Positions 1 to 12,500 of a stretch of 64,000 nucleotides of DNA are shown piece by piece; position 1 is the stretch's first letter; each line of letters begins with the position of its first letter. The position numbers and the translations under genes were made by a program. The notes under the pieces were generated by a model. It did no database searches. It was not told the origin of the DNA and was given only the letters and a program-made list of their open reading frames with translations. The stretch covers positions 784,079 to 848,078 of the forward strand of contig JAAOMT010000009.1 in NCBI GenBank assembly GCA_016748015.1, read 5' to 3'. The DNA is from Geosiphon pyriformis. Lineage: Eukaryota; Glomeromycota; Glomeromycetes; Archaeosporales; Geosiphonaceae.

Positions 1-830
1 TGTAATATTCTCATAAAGTAAATTATACAAATCCAAACTAAAATACCTTTTAAAACTTATATATTATCTAAAGTTATTCTTATTAAAATCTTTATTCAAA
101 ACCATATAAATGCTAATATTAATAGCATTGACAATAAAGTTATTAATATTAGCAGTCTAAAAAAATATAGTTTTAGTTAAAGAATTAGTATAAAGCCCAA
201 TAATAAACAATAAAACTTTGTTTTTAAAAAAAAATAAACAAAAATAATTTGATCAAGAATTTCAAAAATCTTAAAAACATAATAAGCCAAGAAATTTATT
301 ATTATTAATGTAATATCCAATCTTTTAAAACTTACATTTATGCCAAAATTAAACACACAAATTCTATTAAATTTGTTTTTAATCTAAAATTTAGTATTTG
401 CTTTTAATTTAGTTTTAGTAATAAATAATACTAAATTGTTTATGTTTTTATGTTATTTGACAATGTTATTTTGCTTAGCTTTATTATTTATATCTTAAAT
501 ATTACAGATGGTAAACTTCCAAATCAAATTATTTATTAAGATAAAAAAAATACCAGAGAATTCAAGCTAGTATACAATTGATCTAACTTTGTCAAAATTA
601 AATTAACAAAAATTTTAAAAGCTACTATTTTTAACTTTAAACTGTCTACCTTAGTGGTTAAAACTTTAGAATTACTTAAATCCAAAACCAAAATCTTGGC
701 AATTGTCAATAAAAAAAAGAAAATAATATTTGTAATTTATTTAAAACTATGTTTAAATTCAAATTCAAATTAAATACTATTGAGTTTACTAAAGCAAAAA
801 AGAAGAAAAAAGGAATCAATAATGCAATGA
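1..830 (-). mobile_element. Decayed LINE fragment (ORF1 3' end / ORF2 5' end)
   Basis: This is an AT-mutated relic that reads on the minus strand and runs off the left edge. Reverse-complemented, about 540-830 matches the C-terminus of ORF1 in copy E4 (LTTKVDSLK followed by FVNLILTKLDQL). About 420-540 matches the ORF1/ORF2 junction and the start of ORF2 (LIWKFTICNI, compared with LIWKIATCNI in E3). Near 60-200 a degraded endonuclease stretch survives (KDFNKNN where intact copies have GGDFNENG). Many stops are present and nothing can be expressed. It belongs to the same family as E3 and E4 further along. Confidence 0.7.
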
Positions 831-879
831 TAATATATTTATTAAGATTAATCTTAATTAATATATAATTAATATATTA

Positions 880-1450
880 AATTTTAATTAATTTTGTTAA
901 TTTTAAAAACAAAACAAATTATGTTTTTATATTGTTACAGATAATTATTTGGGATCTAGAAACAAATAACAAATCCATAACTTAGTGCTCAATGGTTATA
1001 ATAGTAATGGTATCTAAAAGTTTTGATTGAATCTTTTGTATAATAAACAGAGATTCAAGTGTTGTTTTATCTATCACTTCCTGAAATTGCAATTTCATTA
1101 AATTTTTTTCTTAGCATAATAGTTAGTAATTCTTTTGGTAAGCTATACTCTATTTTTGAGTGTTCTACCCTTACTCCTGGATTTTTTAACAGTTACTTTG
1201 ACATCAATAATTCTGCACATTTAATTTTTAATCAATTAATAAATAATAACAAAACAAAAAAAAAGAAAAAAAAAAAAAAGATAAAGATAAAAGCCAAGGC
1301 AAGAAAAATTAGTATTCTGTCAATAGTTGTAATTAAGAGCTATTGGTCTAGTGTAATTAGGTATCAATTGCTATTAACATAAAGTATTGATAATAGACAA
1401 TAGATTGTGATTGAAATAAGTATTTTTATTAATATAAGATGTTAAAACTT
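880..1450 (-). repeat. Unclassified dispersed repeat X, copy 1
   Basis: The reverse complement of this stretch aligns over several hundred bases with 46,180-46,790 on the plus strand. Shared landmarks in order are ATAGCTCTT..ATT, an ACTAATTT followed by a T/C-rich tract, an AAGGGTA..CTCAAAAAT block, ATAGCTTACCAAAAGA, AAATTTAATGAAAT, TCTGTTTATTATA and GATTTGTTATTTGT. It abuts a decayed LINE fragment here but a different LINE region at the other copy, so it is not simply part of the LINE. A short open frame (1059-1382, plus) lies inside and looks fortuitous. The repeat class is unknown. Confidence 0.6.
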
Positions 1451-1466
1451 GGTGGTTTTAAACTAA

Positions 1467-1705
1467 GAATTCTAGTTGGGAATTTTGTTCTTTTTGCTTC
1501 TAATGTTATTGTTATATATACATAAATTTTGTTATATAAGATTTCTTGAATTTCTCAATTCTCTAGCCAGGAATTTTGGAATTTCTGGAATTCTGTAATT
1601 CCTTAAAAAAAATTCTGGAATTCTGAAATCTTGCAATTCCTTATACTAAAATCCTGTAATTCTAGAATTCTGTAATTTTTCTAAGAAGAATTCTGGAATT
1701 CCACT
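1467..1705. repeat. GAATTC-rich degenerate palindromic repeat
   Basis: Six GAATTC hexamers start at 1467, 1588, 1618, 1665, 1688 and 1696, interspersed with many AATTCC/AATTCT half-units such as GGAATTCTGTAATTCC. The stretch is close to self-complementary and could fold. No gene is recognisable in it. It lies just outside the 3' end of LINE copy E1. Confidence 0.6.
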
Positions 1706-1765
1706 TTTACTGTGTCTTATTCTAATTGGCTAATTTGTGTACTAATATATAATTCCTATATTTTA

Positions 1766-1776
1766 TGAGTAATAAT
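1766..1776. repeat. Target-site duplication, left copy (LINE E1)
   Basis: TGAGTAATAAT occurs here immediately beyond the T-rich stretch that is the poly(A)-like tail of E1 on the minus strand. It recurs at 8508-8518, directly abutting the 5' end of the element. Confidence 0.75.
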
Positions 1777-1909
1777 TTTTTTTTTTTTATATTTTAACGA
1801 GTGAAGTCCAAACGTGACCTAGTGTTATACATCATACAAATGATCTAAACTAGGTGCAAATCATGCGCTTTCTACACATGACCAGCCACTTAGGCCAGTC
1901 AAGACTACA

Positions 1910-4900
1910 CTATACACTTATATGCACAGAAACCGAATCTCCAATACCTGAAAAAAATAGACAAAATTTACGAAACCCAAAACCAACACCAAATGCCTCA
2001 GCCATCCCCAGCAATCTGACCACACCAGCCGAAAGCACCTTAGGCAAACCAGAAACCGAAGCAGGAATGGAGCCATCACTTGGAATCAAACCATGCTTCT
2101 CTATAAACACTCGGTGTCTGGTCCGGACCAACCAAACATCATCCCAAAATGCTAAACAAAACTCACGCACAAAGCTCACAATCCTCTTAGCACCTTTTCT
2201 AGAATCTTTAAAGACCAAGATAGACTCACGAAACCATTCATCGAAAACAAAACCCTTACACAGAGCAACACCAACTCCAACCTCAGAAACACAAGAAGCT
2301 AAGGCCTGTAAGACACATGAAGAAGAGTGAAAAAGACCAGAAAGAGCCTCCCAAGTTGAAACATGTGTGCCCAACAAACGAGCACGGCCAACGGCATCCT
2401 GAGGACACGAAAAGACATAATCCGAGGTCTCAACATCACCACAAAACAGACAGACCACATTGGGGTAACTCCTGTCATATAAACGCTTGCGCACAGCAAC
2501 AGGAAGCCGATGATGGAGAGCCTTCATAAAGTAAGTATGACATCCCGCCATGCGCATGCTGGTAAAACTGGATGCCAAGTGAGAATCGGGGTGCCACACC
2601 ATAGAAGACATAGACCAATTGACATCAGCACGCAAATTATCATCCATAACACAAGAACCCACTCCAATCTCCCAATGAGCTCAGTGAAATGACTGGAAAA
2701 CATCACGAACAAAGTGTCTAGAATTACCAGAAACCGCCGTGCCACCAGCACATAGAAAATGTTCACTGACTAAATGAGGTAGGTGCCAAGCAGAGCGAGC
2801 AGCACCCTTGACAAGTGCATCAGCACGCTCGTTGTCTGAGACACCTGAATGATCTTTCACCTTAACCCAATTCACATCCAAATTCTTTTGACAAATGATA
2901 GTGGCAATGTGATAACACTTGATCCAACAGCGGTTCCTGAAATCCGGACGAACCAGTAAAGACTCCGACCTACATGCATCTAAAGCAGCCTGGCTATCCA
3001 AGAACAAGTCAATCGAATGAGAAAAAGGAACACACTCAAGAGCCAAAGCTATGGCCTGCAGTTCCGTTAGAGTAGAAGAAACCAAACCAGACACCCCAAC
3101 ACCCAAACCCAAGTTAATGTCCTCAAAAAAAGCGGCAGCACTTGCTCTCATGTCAGCAGTGCCCAGACCAGAAAAAGACCCATCCGTATACACAGAAAGG
3201 CGGGCAGCATTAATGGTTGGCAAAGTGTCACGAATCACACCAAAATTATGAAAAAGACGAATATCAGACACAGCTTGACCATCCACCAAAGAAGAACCTA
3301 AGGAGAAAGGAACAACACCACCAAGAAAGCGAATGGAAAGATCAAACCAGAAAGGGACTGGACCACGAGGGTCTAGTCTCTTCCAGCATTTGAAGATACC
3401 CCAACTGAAAACATTACCATTACAGTCACGAAGCTGTTCCACGAAAGCAATTCCATAACGCCTGAGCGAAGAGATGCACTTGACAAAACAGGATTCACCA
3501 AGAACCAAAAACATAAGAGTACCACACCGACGATAAAAAACACAATCCAGAAGGCCTCCCAAAGACAAATCACACCCAGAAAAAATGCGAACCACACCCA
3601 CCAAAAAATTATCCGAGGGACCAATACCAACATGAACCAGAAACAGCAAAGGATGACGAGGATGCCAGCTAAGAACCTGGAGGTCATGAGACCTATGAGA
3701 AAACAAGTGACCCAAGACACCAGTAGAATTCGCAAAAGCAACAACAGAGGCCGATTTACTCTCAACCTGTATCTGTTCAAAAGTTTTTAAATTGTACAAA
3801 GAGGGGTGATGAAGTACATCACTGGGGAAATCACATGGCAACCCAGACTTGGACTTTAAGACCTTGCGAACCAGAGTGTCCTATTTACTACAAACACCAA
3901 CAGAAACGAAACTGAACTGAATCCTGTAGCTGATAATAGGAAAAAGAACTGCAGACACCAAATATGCACACTGTTTGTCCGAAATTGCCTTTCTTAAAAC
4001 AAGATTCGCAAAGAACCGTACATTAGCCTGGGTCTTAGCCAAGCTGGGCTTCGAAAGACCCTCAGAAGACAAAAAAATACCCAAATAGTGATGAGATTCT
4101 CCTCTCTTGGCAATGGAAATAGGTGCACCACTGATAGTCAAATGATGGGGATGGCCACCGTTTTGTCATTGTTTATAGAAATATTGTTAAACCTAAAAAA
4201 CTCGCTAGTAACATCAAGGATGTGTTGTGTAGCAGCCTGGCTGCTACCAACCCAGATAGTATCATCAACAAAAGCGCCAGCAACAAGAAACGAAGACAGC
4301 CCAGCTCGAGGATCCATCCGGCCAGTCCTTGATATAAAATGAGAATTCAACCTGTAGCCATACACACTATCCTGTCTCTTGACCTCACACAAAAGTAAAT
4401 CATAAAAAATATGCCAGAGAAGAGGCGAGAAAACTTCCCCTTAATCCAGCCTATCATGGACACAATACCCATTAGTCAAGCCAAAGTCGGTCATCACTTT
4501 GTTGACGCGACCATTGTGAATACTGCCAAAAAATCTAATAAACCTGTCACACATTTTGATCCTGACTAGACTCCTCCTAAGATGTTCCCAACCAACCAAG
4601 TCATAAGCCTTGTGCATGTCCTGTAAAACCAGCCAAAGTTCACGGTTCTTTTCCAAGGCATTCTCAACCACAGAACCAATAGCAAAAATGGGAGATTAAG
4701 TTGTCATACCTTTCAAAACCGAAAAATTGTCCCCACAAAGAATATCAAAAGTGCTGCAAGCCAGAAAGATCCTATCCGAAAGGATCTTGGAGAGAATCTT
4801 GCGGGCCGTTTCAATTAAAGCTATAGGACAGGTGTTCGTGAGAACTCCCTCCCATTCATATGGTTTAGAAATCATCGAAACCCAAGCTTCTCTCCAAGGC

Positions 4901-6576
4901 CCAGAGACCGACTCACCAACCAAACAGAAATTCAAGAGCACCAAAAGCATATCCAAAACAGATTTGTCACAATGTTTCCATAATTCATTGGAGATACCAG
5001 AAAGACCAGCCGCTTTTCCATCAGGAAGATCCTTAACAACAGCTAACAACTCATCAAAACTAATTGAACACATGACATCAGAGAAAGCACCATCAAATAC
5101 GTAATCCAGAGGCCAATATTGACGGGCCCAATCCTCAGATAAGTCAGACACCACCTCACGTTTTCTGGTCCATCCCTCCATAATTTTGTTCACCTTAGAC
5201 TTAACCAAATCAGGCTCTAAAATCAACTCATCTTCTACAACCAAATGATCCAGGACCACCTTGCGAAGAGGACACTCCAAAACACTCCTAATGATGTGAC
5301 CCTTGTTCAGCTCAAAACTCTTTATTCTCTTACCAATAGCTTGCTTGATTGAGGATTCCTCAGCACACTTGGATTCCGCTAACTTGAAGGAGCGGTATGA
5401 TTTTCTAGCTTTGGCCAGTGCAGAGCGAATAAAATCAAAATTAGAATCTGAAAGAAACAGAGACTTAACCACCAATGCACCAGGAGAGTCGAGTCTGTGC
5501 CACACCTCTAACAAAGAAGCAAAACCATCACTAGAAGCCAAACGTGAAGCCTTGACCAACTTAGAAACCAGCAGCTCCAGCTTGTGAAACCTAGAAGAAG
5601 TCTTGGTGAACACGCCATCAAAACCTTTGAACCATTTTTTCTTAAATGTACCACCCACTGAAAGAACCATAATCTTGCGAACAATGTCCCACATAGCATC
5701 CACATCTGAAAATTTTACTGCCACACCAAAAGCATCCAAGAACATAGAGACATTAGCAGCCGAAGCATCCCTGAACTCCAACCACTTAGCTTTATTGGCA
5801 CTTTTGACATCAAACTTTCAATGATCTTTATTCGCTTGCTTGCGAAGAGAATTCAAATGCGTATCCAAGAGCCCACCTAAACCCAAATCCACTGAAACAG
5901 CCTGATGGTCTGTGTCAAAATACTCACTGACATTCAAAACCTCATGACGCACTATCGCATTGACAAGACTTGAAAAGACAAATACGTAATCAATTGTTTT
6001 CTTAACGCCCCTAGAATTTTCCCAAGTGGGCATTTTTGCAGCCGGGCTGCCAACTAAAGAATTGACCAGACCCAAATCAAAGCATCTTTTGAAACTTGTA
6101 CTTTTATGAGAGCCGTTTTCATTAAAATCACCACCGAGAATGATGAAAGAAGATTTGTTGACAGTCTTTACAATGAGAGAATTGATTTCACCAGCTTGAG
6201 AAAACCGAACCACTGAAGAAGCACCAGCATAAAGCCCCAAAATCGACACAGAAAGTTTACTCTTAAAAAGTAATTTAATAGAAAGGAGCCGACCAGGCAC
6301 CTCAGAAACCTTGCACACATGACGAGCCAAAGAAACATCCATGATAACAGTAACACCCGCACCCAAGTGACCAGAGTCCAAACCAGAAGTAAATACTCGG
6401 ACACTGTCGAACTTGTCTGCAATCCACAGACGAACCCTACTCTTTAATTTCGTTTCAGTAATGATAGAGACTAAATTGTTCATTTCCTTATGCCACCTAA
6501 TAATGTCTTCTTGCTTAGCAGGATTGTTCATGCCCTTGACATTGCACATAGCAACTTTCTAGACTAAACTGCTCAT
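1910..6576 (-). pseudogene. LINE E1 ORF2 (endonuclease-RT-RNase H), broken
   Basis: This is the replication polyprotein. In order it carries an APE-like endonuclease (TETKL, GGDFNENG, DTDHQAV; 5.8-6.55 kb), a reverse transcriptase with catalytic box AFVDDTIWVG (about 4.26 kb), RNase H (VYTDGS, ELQAIALALE, LFLDSQAALDA, HSGVSDNERADAL; about 2.8-3.2 kb) and a C-terminal CX2C..C zinc motif near 2.45 kb. In that motif the expected His is Tyr (SDYVFSC, against NHVFSC in E2). In-frame stops lie near 6,562, 5,818, 4,696, 4,441, 3,881 and 2,681, mostly where relatives have Q or W, and there is a small deletion/frameshift near 4,140. Both RT aspartates and all four RNase H acidic residues survive, unlike in E2-E4. 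Confidence 0.9.
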
Positions 6577-8367
6577 TGAGTAAGAAGTAGAGATACCAAA
6601 AGCGCACCTAAACTGTCTACTTTGGCCGAAAAGCCCAGAACCATTTCTATTAGACACTTCATGCTGTCTTCCAGCTTAGACACCGAAGACATATCAAAAG
6701 ACACTGCTCCCACAACATTCTCACCACTAGTAGACACACTCAAACTCTCACTCATCACTACATCTGCCCCTTGATCCTGTGATGAAGGAGTCACCAACAG
6801 CTGACATCCAGGGCTAGGCTGGGAAACCGTTGGCCCGAGTGTATCCAACCTCTTAGCCAGCTTACCAACTTGCTTCACGAGGCTGGCAAGACTGCACTCA
6901 AGAGCGGCAAACCTATCGTTGACTTCCATCATAACCAGTTAGGATGGCTTCATCTCTGAAGAAGAGCCATTTGTTACCACAAGATTCTGACCAGAGAGGG
7001 GGAGCAAAAAAAACCCGCGAGCAACCTTTGTCCAAGAGAGACCACCAAAAGAGACTGGACAGACAACTGGAGCCGAGTGTTTGGCATAGATGGTTGCCAG
7101 TCTGCTTTTATCTGTATCTGAGAAAACCCTACGCAGTGAACTACTAGAAGACAATTTCCCACCAACTGCACAACCCAATGATGTGTGACCCAATTTCTCA
7201 CACTTGGCGCATCTAGCAGAAATAAGATAAGACCAGCGGAGATTGGTGTTCCTGAGTACTGGCGTGGTTCCCACAGCAGTGTCCAATGATTCAGCAGAGT
7301 CGAAACAAACAACAGCACACCTGGCCCGAGCATACATAACAGAATGACGATCAATGACGCACGTTTTCCCACTCACAGATCTAACAAAGTCCCAGATATC
7401 ATGAGCATTGGTTCCCATCGGCAATGTATAGAGCAGTGCCCTATGTTGGTCCCTAACATCCCACGCTTCCTTGTCTGAATCAGCCCTAGCCATACGCACA
7501 GCATCTTTCCCGATTAAGATGAACCACTCAGCTGCAGCCAAATCAGCCTGATCCGATTGTTCGAATTTCACCACCGCCTTCTGCCACAGCCCGATTAACT
7601 GCATCTTGATCGTCCTAATAACTCCAAACTCGGATAGCACAGCACACACAGCCTCAGCTGATGTTCCAACTGGAATTTCTTTCACGACCACAGCCCGATC
7701 TGATCACCCAGAAGCTTTTTTGAGATCGGTGTTTACTAAGATCTTCGCATTCGCAGCTTTATCAGTAGCTTTCATTAGACTCGATTTGGAAGTGAATGTT
7801 GCCCTAATGATCCCTGAGAATTTTGAGGGGGTAGATGCCCCCCCCAAAACCATTGATTCCAGAAAACAACTTTTTCACCACCACAAGTTTTTCCTGAGAA
7901 GATTTGCCAGCCACTTTATCCAAGCCAATATTCAATGCGAATGATTTCCTGACTAAAACATTAACCAAATTTCTCACAGAAGAAGGGAGCTCAAGAGGAG
8001 CATCCGAGAGAACACCATCATCACTACCATTTTTTGAGAAGTCAATTTTCCCCAATGGCTTGCCCAATGCCTTTTTGGTTTTAACCTTCGAACTTGTAGG
8101 CGTCTGATCATAATCTCTACCAGCCAGAGCTCCACCTTCATCATAATCAAAGCTGGTTTCTTCCACCAGACACTCCTCTTCCATATCAACACTTTCAGAT
8201 TCAGTAGTGTCTCCAGTCTCCGAACCTCATAAACAAACACCAAGAACTTCAGTAGCAACCCTTCCGTTATTAACACCCTTTGCCAACACACCTCCCTTCC
8301 TCTTTTTCCTTAATGCAACCACTCTAAAACCACTCTCAGAACCAGAAACTTTAGCAGTCTTTTTCAT
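6573..8367 (-). pseudogene. LINE E1 ORF1 (RRM-like, CCHC, coiled coil), broken
   Basis: This is the gag-like RNA-binding protein that coats LINE RNA. The start is taken at 8367 (MKK) by homology with copy E2. An acidic N-terminal region (MEEECLVEET) is followed by a first RRM-like fold (VVKEIPVGTSAEAV..KAVVKFE) and a second (ALLYTLPMGTNAHDI..CAVVCFDS). Then come a CX2CX4HX4C knuckle (CAKCEKLGHTSLGC) and a C-terminal coiled-coil stretch (ALECSLASLVKQVGKLAKRL). It is broken by a TGG-to-TGA stop near 8230, a frameshift between about 7,690 and 7,804, and a stop near 6,939. The stop codon overlaps the ORF2 start as ATGA at 6573-6576. Confidence 0.85.
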
Positions 8368-8507
8368 AACAGCAATAACAGAGCCAACAGTGGCCTTGTA
8401 ATCAAAAAACGGTTTTGATTTATCATACTGAATGGTAAAAAACTTTTTTCAAAAAAACTTTTAACTTTTTTTTGGGAATTTTGGATGAAGGAGAGAAAGA
8501 AGTTTTT

Positions 8508-8518
8508 TGAGTAATAAT
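8508..8518. repeat. Target-site duplication, right copy (LINE E1)
   Basis: TGAGTAATAAT is identical to 1766-1776 and lies directly next to the element's 5' end. Confidence 0.75.
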
Positions 8519-9410
8519 ATATAACTTTAATTAATTAATTTATTAAACTATTTAATTTTAAGAATTAAACTAATTAAATATAAACTATACTTTTTTTTTC
8601 TTTATTTTTTAGAAATATTGCTAATTTTAATAATATTTAAAAAACATTTAATAATTATTAAAAAAATTTTTAATAAATAATTTTACTTTAATATTTAATA
8701 AAACTGTTAAAATTAAATTAAATTATGTTAAAACTGTGTTTAATTTTTGAATGACTTTTTATATTTAAAATTAAATATTAAAAACAATATTAAGCTTTTT
8801 TGTATAAAGTTTATATCTTAGATTATTTAAATAATATTAAAAATACTATAAGTATTTTTAACAAAGTTTTTAATATTAAATTAAAATCTATTAAATAATA
8901 ATAATATAATACTATGTATTTTAAATTATATATATTTTTAGTTTATTAATTAATAATTATAATATTTAAATTTAAATAATTAGAATTTAAACCAAAAATA
9001 AAAACTTTAATTTTAATAAACTTATTTATAATTTAAAATCAATATAATTTTTTAAATTAAACTGATATTATGAATAATTAAATAATAAATTAGCTTATAA
9101 ATTAATACTTTTATATTGTTAAATAATTTTAAAAATTTTAATAATTAAGCTCTTTATATAATATTTGATATTAAACTTTTTTAATATAATAATTAGTTTA
9201 TTTTGGTGTTTTTATCTTTCTAATAACAATTTAACCAATTAATTTTATGTTTATTTTTGTGTTTTTTATTAAATAATCTTTAATATTATAATTTTAACAC
9301 TTTTTTTAATTAATTAATAAACAAAAAACAATAATAAAAATAAAAACAATAAAAAAACATAAATTAATATCTTATTAATAGTTATAATTAAGAATTATTA
9401 TTTTAATATA
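8519..9410. other. AT-rich spacer; right part resembles repeat X
   Basis: No gene is seen. The sequence is a very AT-rich stretch between E1 and E2. About 9,170-9,400 aligns loosely with repeat X copy 1 in the same orientation: the ..TTAACACTTTTTTTAATTAATT.. block, then AATTAATATCTTATTAATAGTTATAATTAAGAATTATT, matching ..AATTAGTATTCTGTCAATAGTTGTAATTAAGAGCTATT.. at about 1,310-1,350. E2 therefore appears to sit inside or beside a more decayed X copy. Confidence 0.45.
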
Positions 9411-9544
9411 TATTTTTTTTATTAATATTTAACGAGTGAAGTCCAAACACTGCCTAGTGCAATACATCATACAAATAATCTAAACTAGGTGTGAATCATG
9501 CATTATCTACACATGACCAGCCACTCGGACCAATCAGGACAACA

Positions 9545-12500
9545 CTAAGCACCTATATGAACAGAAACCTCATCCTCTATGCCTGAAAAAAACAAACAAG
9601 ACTTACAGAATCCAAAACCAATACCAATTGCCTCAGCAACACCCAGCAGCCGAGTCACACCAGATGACAGCCCTAAAGAAAGCCCAGAAATTGAGACAAG
9701 AACTGACCCATTGCACGGAATAAGCCCATTCTTTTCCATAAAAGCACGGTGCTTGGCACGAACCAACCAAATGTCTTCCCAAAAAGCCAAGCTAAACTCA
9801 TGCACAAAGGCCACAATGTTCTGACCCACAATTCTGGAATCCTTAAAGACAGAAACAGACTCATGAAACCAATCCTTGAAAACAAAACCTTTGCATAGAG
9901 CAGTACTAACTGAAATGTCAGATACACAAGTAAACATTAGCTGTGAGACACCTGAGGAAGAATGAGCCAAACCAGAGTGCACACCCCAAACTGCTGCATG
10001 AGCGTCCAACAACTGAGCATGACCATTGGCATCAAATGAACAAGAAAACACATGGTTTAAGACCTCGACATTACTGCAAAACAAACACATCACACTGGAG
10101 TATTGCTTATCATAAAGCCGCTTACGCATGGCAACAGGAAGCCAATGGTGCAATGCCTTCATAAAGTAAGTCCAGAAACCAGCAGTCCGCTTGCTAGTGA
10201 AGTTAACAGCCATGTGAGAATTCGGATGCCAAACCAGCGATGACTTAAACCAATCAATATCTGTACGCAGACTATCTGCCACCACCCCCATATTACAACT
10301 GATTTCCCAATATGCATGATGAACTGACTGAAAAATATTCTGAACAAAATGTTTAGAATTACCAGAAATGGCTGCTCCCCCACCCCTAAGATAGCATTCA
10401 TTGACAGAATGGGGCAGATGCCAACCAGAGAGAGCTGCAGCCCTGGCCAACTTATCAGCTCATTCATTGCCTAAAACCCCTGAGTGTCCTTTTATCTCAC
10501 ACCAATTAACTTTTAAATTTTTATGACAAATGACATTAACAATATGGCAGCGTTCAATCCAACACCGATTCCTAAAATCTGGGCAAACCAATTTTATTTC
10601 CAACTTGCAAGCATTCAAAGCAGCCTGACTGTTCGAGAACAAGTCGACTGAGCAAGAAAAAGGGATGCACTCAAGCGCCAGAGCAATAGCCTGCAGTTCT
10701 GTCAAGGTAGAAGACATCAAACCAGATACCCCCACACCCAAACCCATACTAATGTCCTCAAAGAAAACAGCAGCCTCAGCTTTCATATTAACAGTCCCTA
10801 AATCACTTAGAGATTCATCTGTGTAAACAGAAAAATGACCAACATTAGAATTGAATAAACTGGTGCCAATGATGCCAAACTCATGAGAACGAAGAACATC
10901 CGAAGAGCTGTGATCAGCCAAAAGTGTAGAGCAGACAGGAAGAGAAGACATGCCACCAAGAAAACGAACCGACAGCTTAAACCAGACAGGAACTGGACCA
11001 TGTGGGTCTAACCGCTTCCACTGTTTGAAGGTCTTCCACTTGAAAACAGTCCCATTTTGGTCTCATAGCTGGTCTATGAAAGCAATCTCATAATGCCGAA
11101 GTGAAGAGACACTCTTGACATAATTTGATTTACCAAGAGCAAGAGACATAGGGGTTCCACCCTGATGACAAAAAGTGCTAGTCAGAGAGCCACCCAATGA
11201 CAAATCACACCCAGAAAAAATATGCACCACACCCGCCGAAACCAAATATGAAAGTTGCTTATCAGATACTGCCTTTTTCAGGACTAAATTAGAAAAAAAC
11301 CGGACATCAGAATGTGCCTTAGCCAAACTAGGCTTCGAAAAACTCTTAGTTGACAAATAGATCCCCAAATAGCGATGTGATTCCCTCTTCTTGGCGATAG
11401 AAATAGGTGACCTACTGATCAGCAAAGAAGAAGCCGTATCATCACAATTGATGAGAATGGCAACAGTCTTATCATTATTAATCGAGATGTTATTGATATT
11501 GAAAAATTCACTAGCAACATTGAGAATGTGTTGTATGGCACTTTGACTGCTGCCAACCTATATAGTATCATTAACAAAGACACCTGCCACGAAAAATAAA
11601 GATACACCAGTCTAAGACTCAGCACAACCACATCCAAAAATAAAATGAGAATTCAATCTATAGCCACACCCATCCGCCTGTCTCTTAACTTTACACAAAA
11701 GAGGATCATAAAATATGCACCAGAGGAGTGATGAGAACACTTCTTCCTGGTCCAAGCCATCATGTATCACGTACCTGTCCATCAAACCAAAATTCATCAT
11801 AACTCTGTTAATGCGACCACTATGGATGCCACCAAAAAACCTAATGAACTTGCTACACATCTTTATCCTAACCAAACTGTCCTGAAGGTGTTCCCACTCA
11901 ACAGAATCATAAGCCTTCCGCATGTCTTGCAAGACCAACCAGAGCTCACAATTCTTCTCTAAAGGATCCTCAATAACCAAACCAATGGCAAAAATGGGAG
12001 ACTGTGTTGTCATACCCTTTAAAACCAAAAAATTGTCCCCATGCAGAACATCAAAAGTACTACAAGCCAACGAGATCCTATCTGAAAGAATCTTGGAAAG
12101 AATCTTGTGGGCAGTTTCAATTAAGACAATAGGTTGGGTGTTCGTAAGAACCCCTTTCCACTCATATAGCTTAGGGATCATTGAGACTTAGACTTTTTTT
12201 CAAGCACTAGGTATTGACTCACAAATTAAACAAGAATTTAAAAGCACCAAAAGCATGTCCAAAATTGATCTGTCACAGTGTTTCCAGAGCTCGTTCGAAA
12301 TCCCAGAAAGACCAGCAGCCTTGTTCTCAGGCAGACCAAAAACCACACTAAACAACTCATTGAAACCAACAGAAAACATTACACCAGAAAATGCACCATC
12401 AAAAACATACTCCAAAGGCTTGTACTGGCGAGACCAAATATCGGAGATATTAGGCACCACCTTGCGCTTCCTAGTCCAGCCTTCCATGATCCCATCCACC

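Larger units (their letters stand above)
1777..8507 (-). mobile_element. LINE copy E1 (near full length, least decayed)
   Basis: This is a non-LTR retrotransposon of about 6.7 kb on the minus strand. Its 5' end reads AAAAAACTTCTTTCTCTCC, followed by ORF1, ORF2, a short 3' UTR ending ..GGACTTCACTCGTT and an A-rich tail. It is flanked by an 11-bp direct repeat. EN, RT, RNase H and a C-terminal zinc motif place it near the fungal Tad / I-type LINEs (family knowledge). It has far higher GC content than the sequence around it. Its disabling changes are mostly in-frame TAA/TAG/TGA at positions where sister copies have CAG or TGG, plus single frameshifts in each ORF. It is probably the most recent insertion but is no longer autonomous. 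Confidence 0.88.

Noticed and set aside
1059-1382. 107-codon plus-strand open frame ending in poly-Lys.
   Set aside because: It falls in repeat X copy 1; the poly-Lys is an A-run and the frame is not conserved at 46,180-46,790.
1854-6422. Plus-strand open frames across LINE E1 (for example 1854-2330, 4727-5104, 5303-5587).
   Set aside because: They are antisense shadows of ORF1/ORF2, whose minus-strand domains are recognisable.
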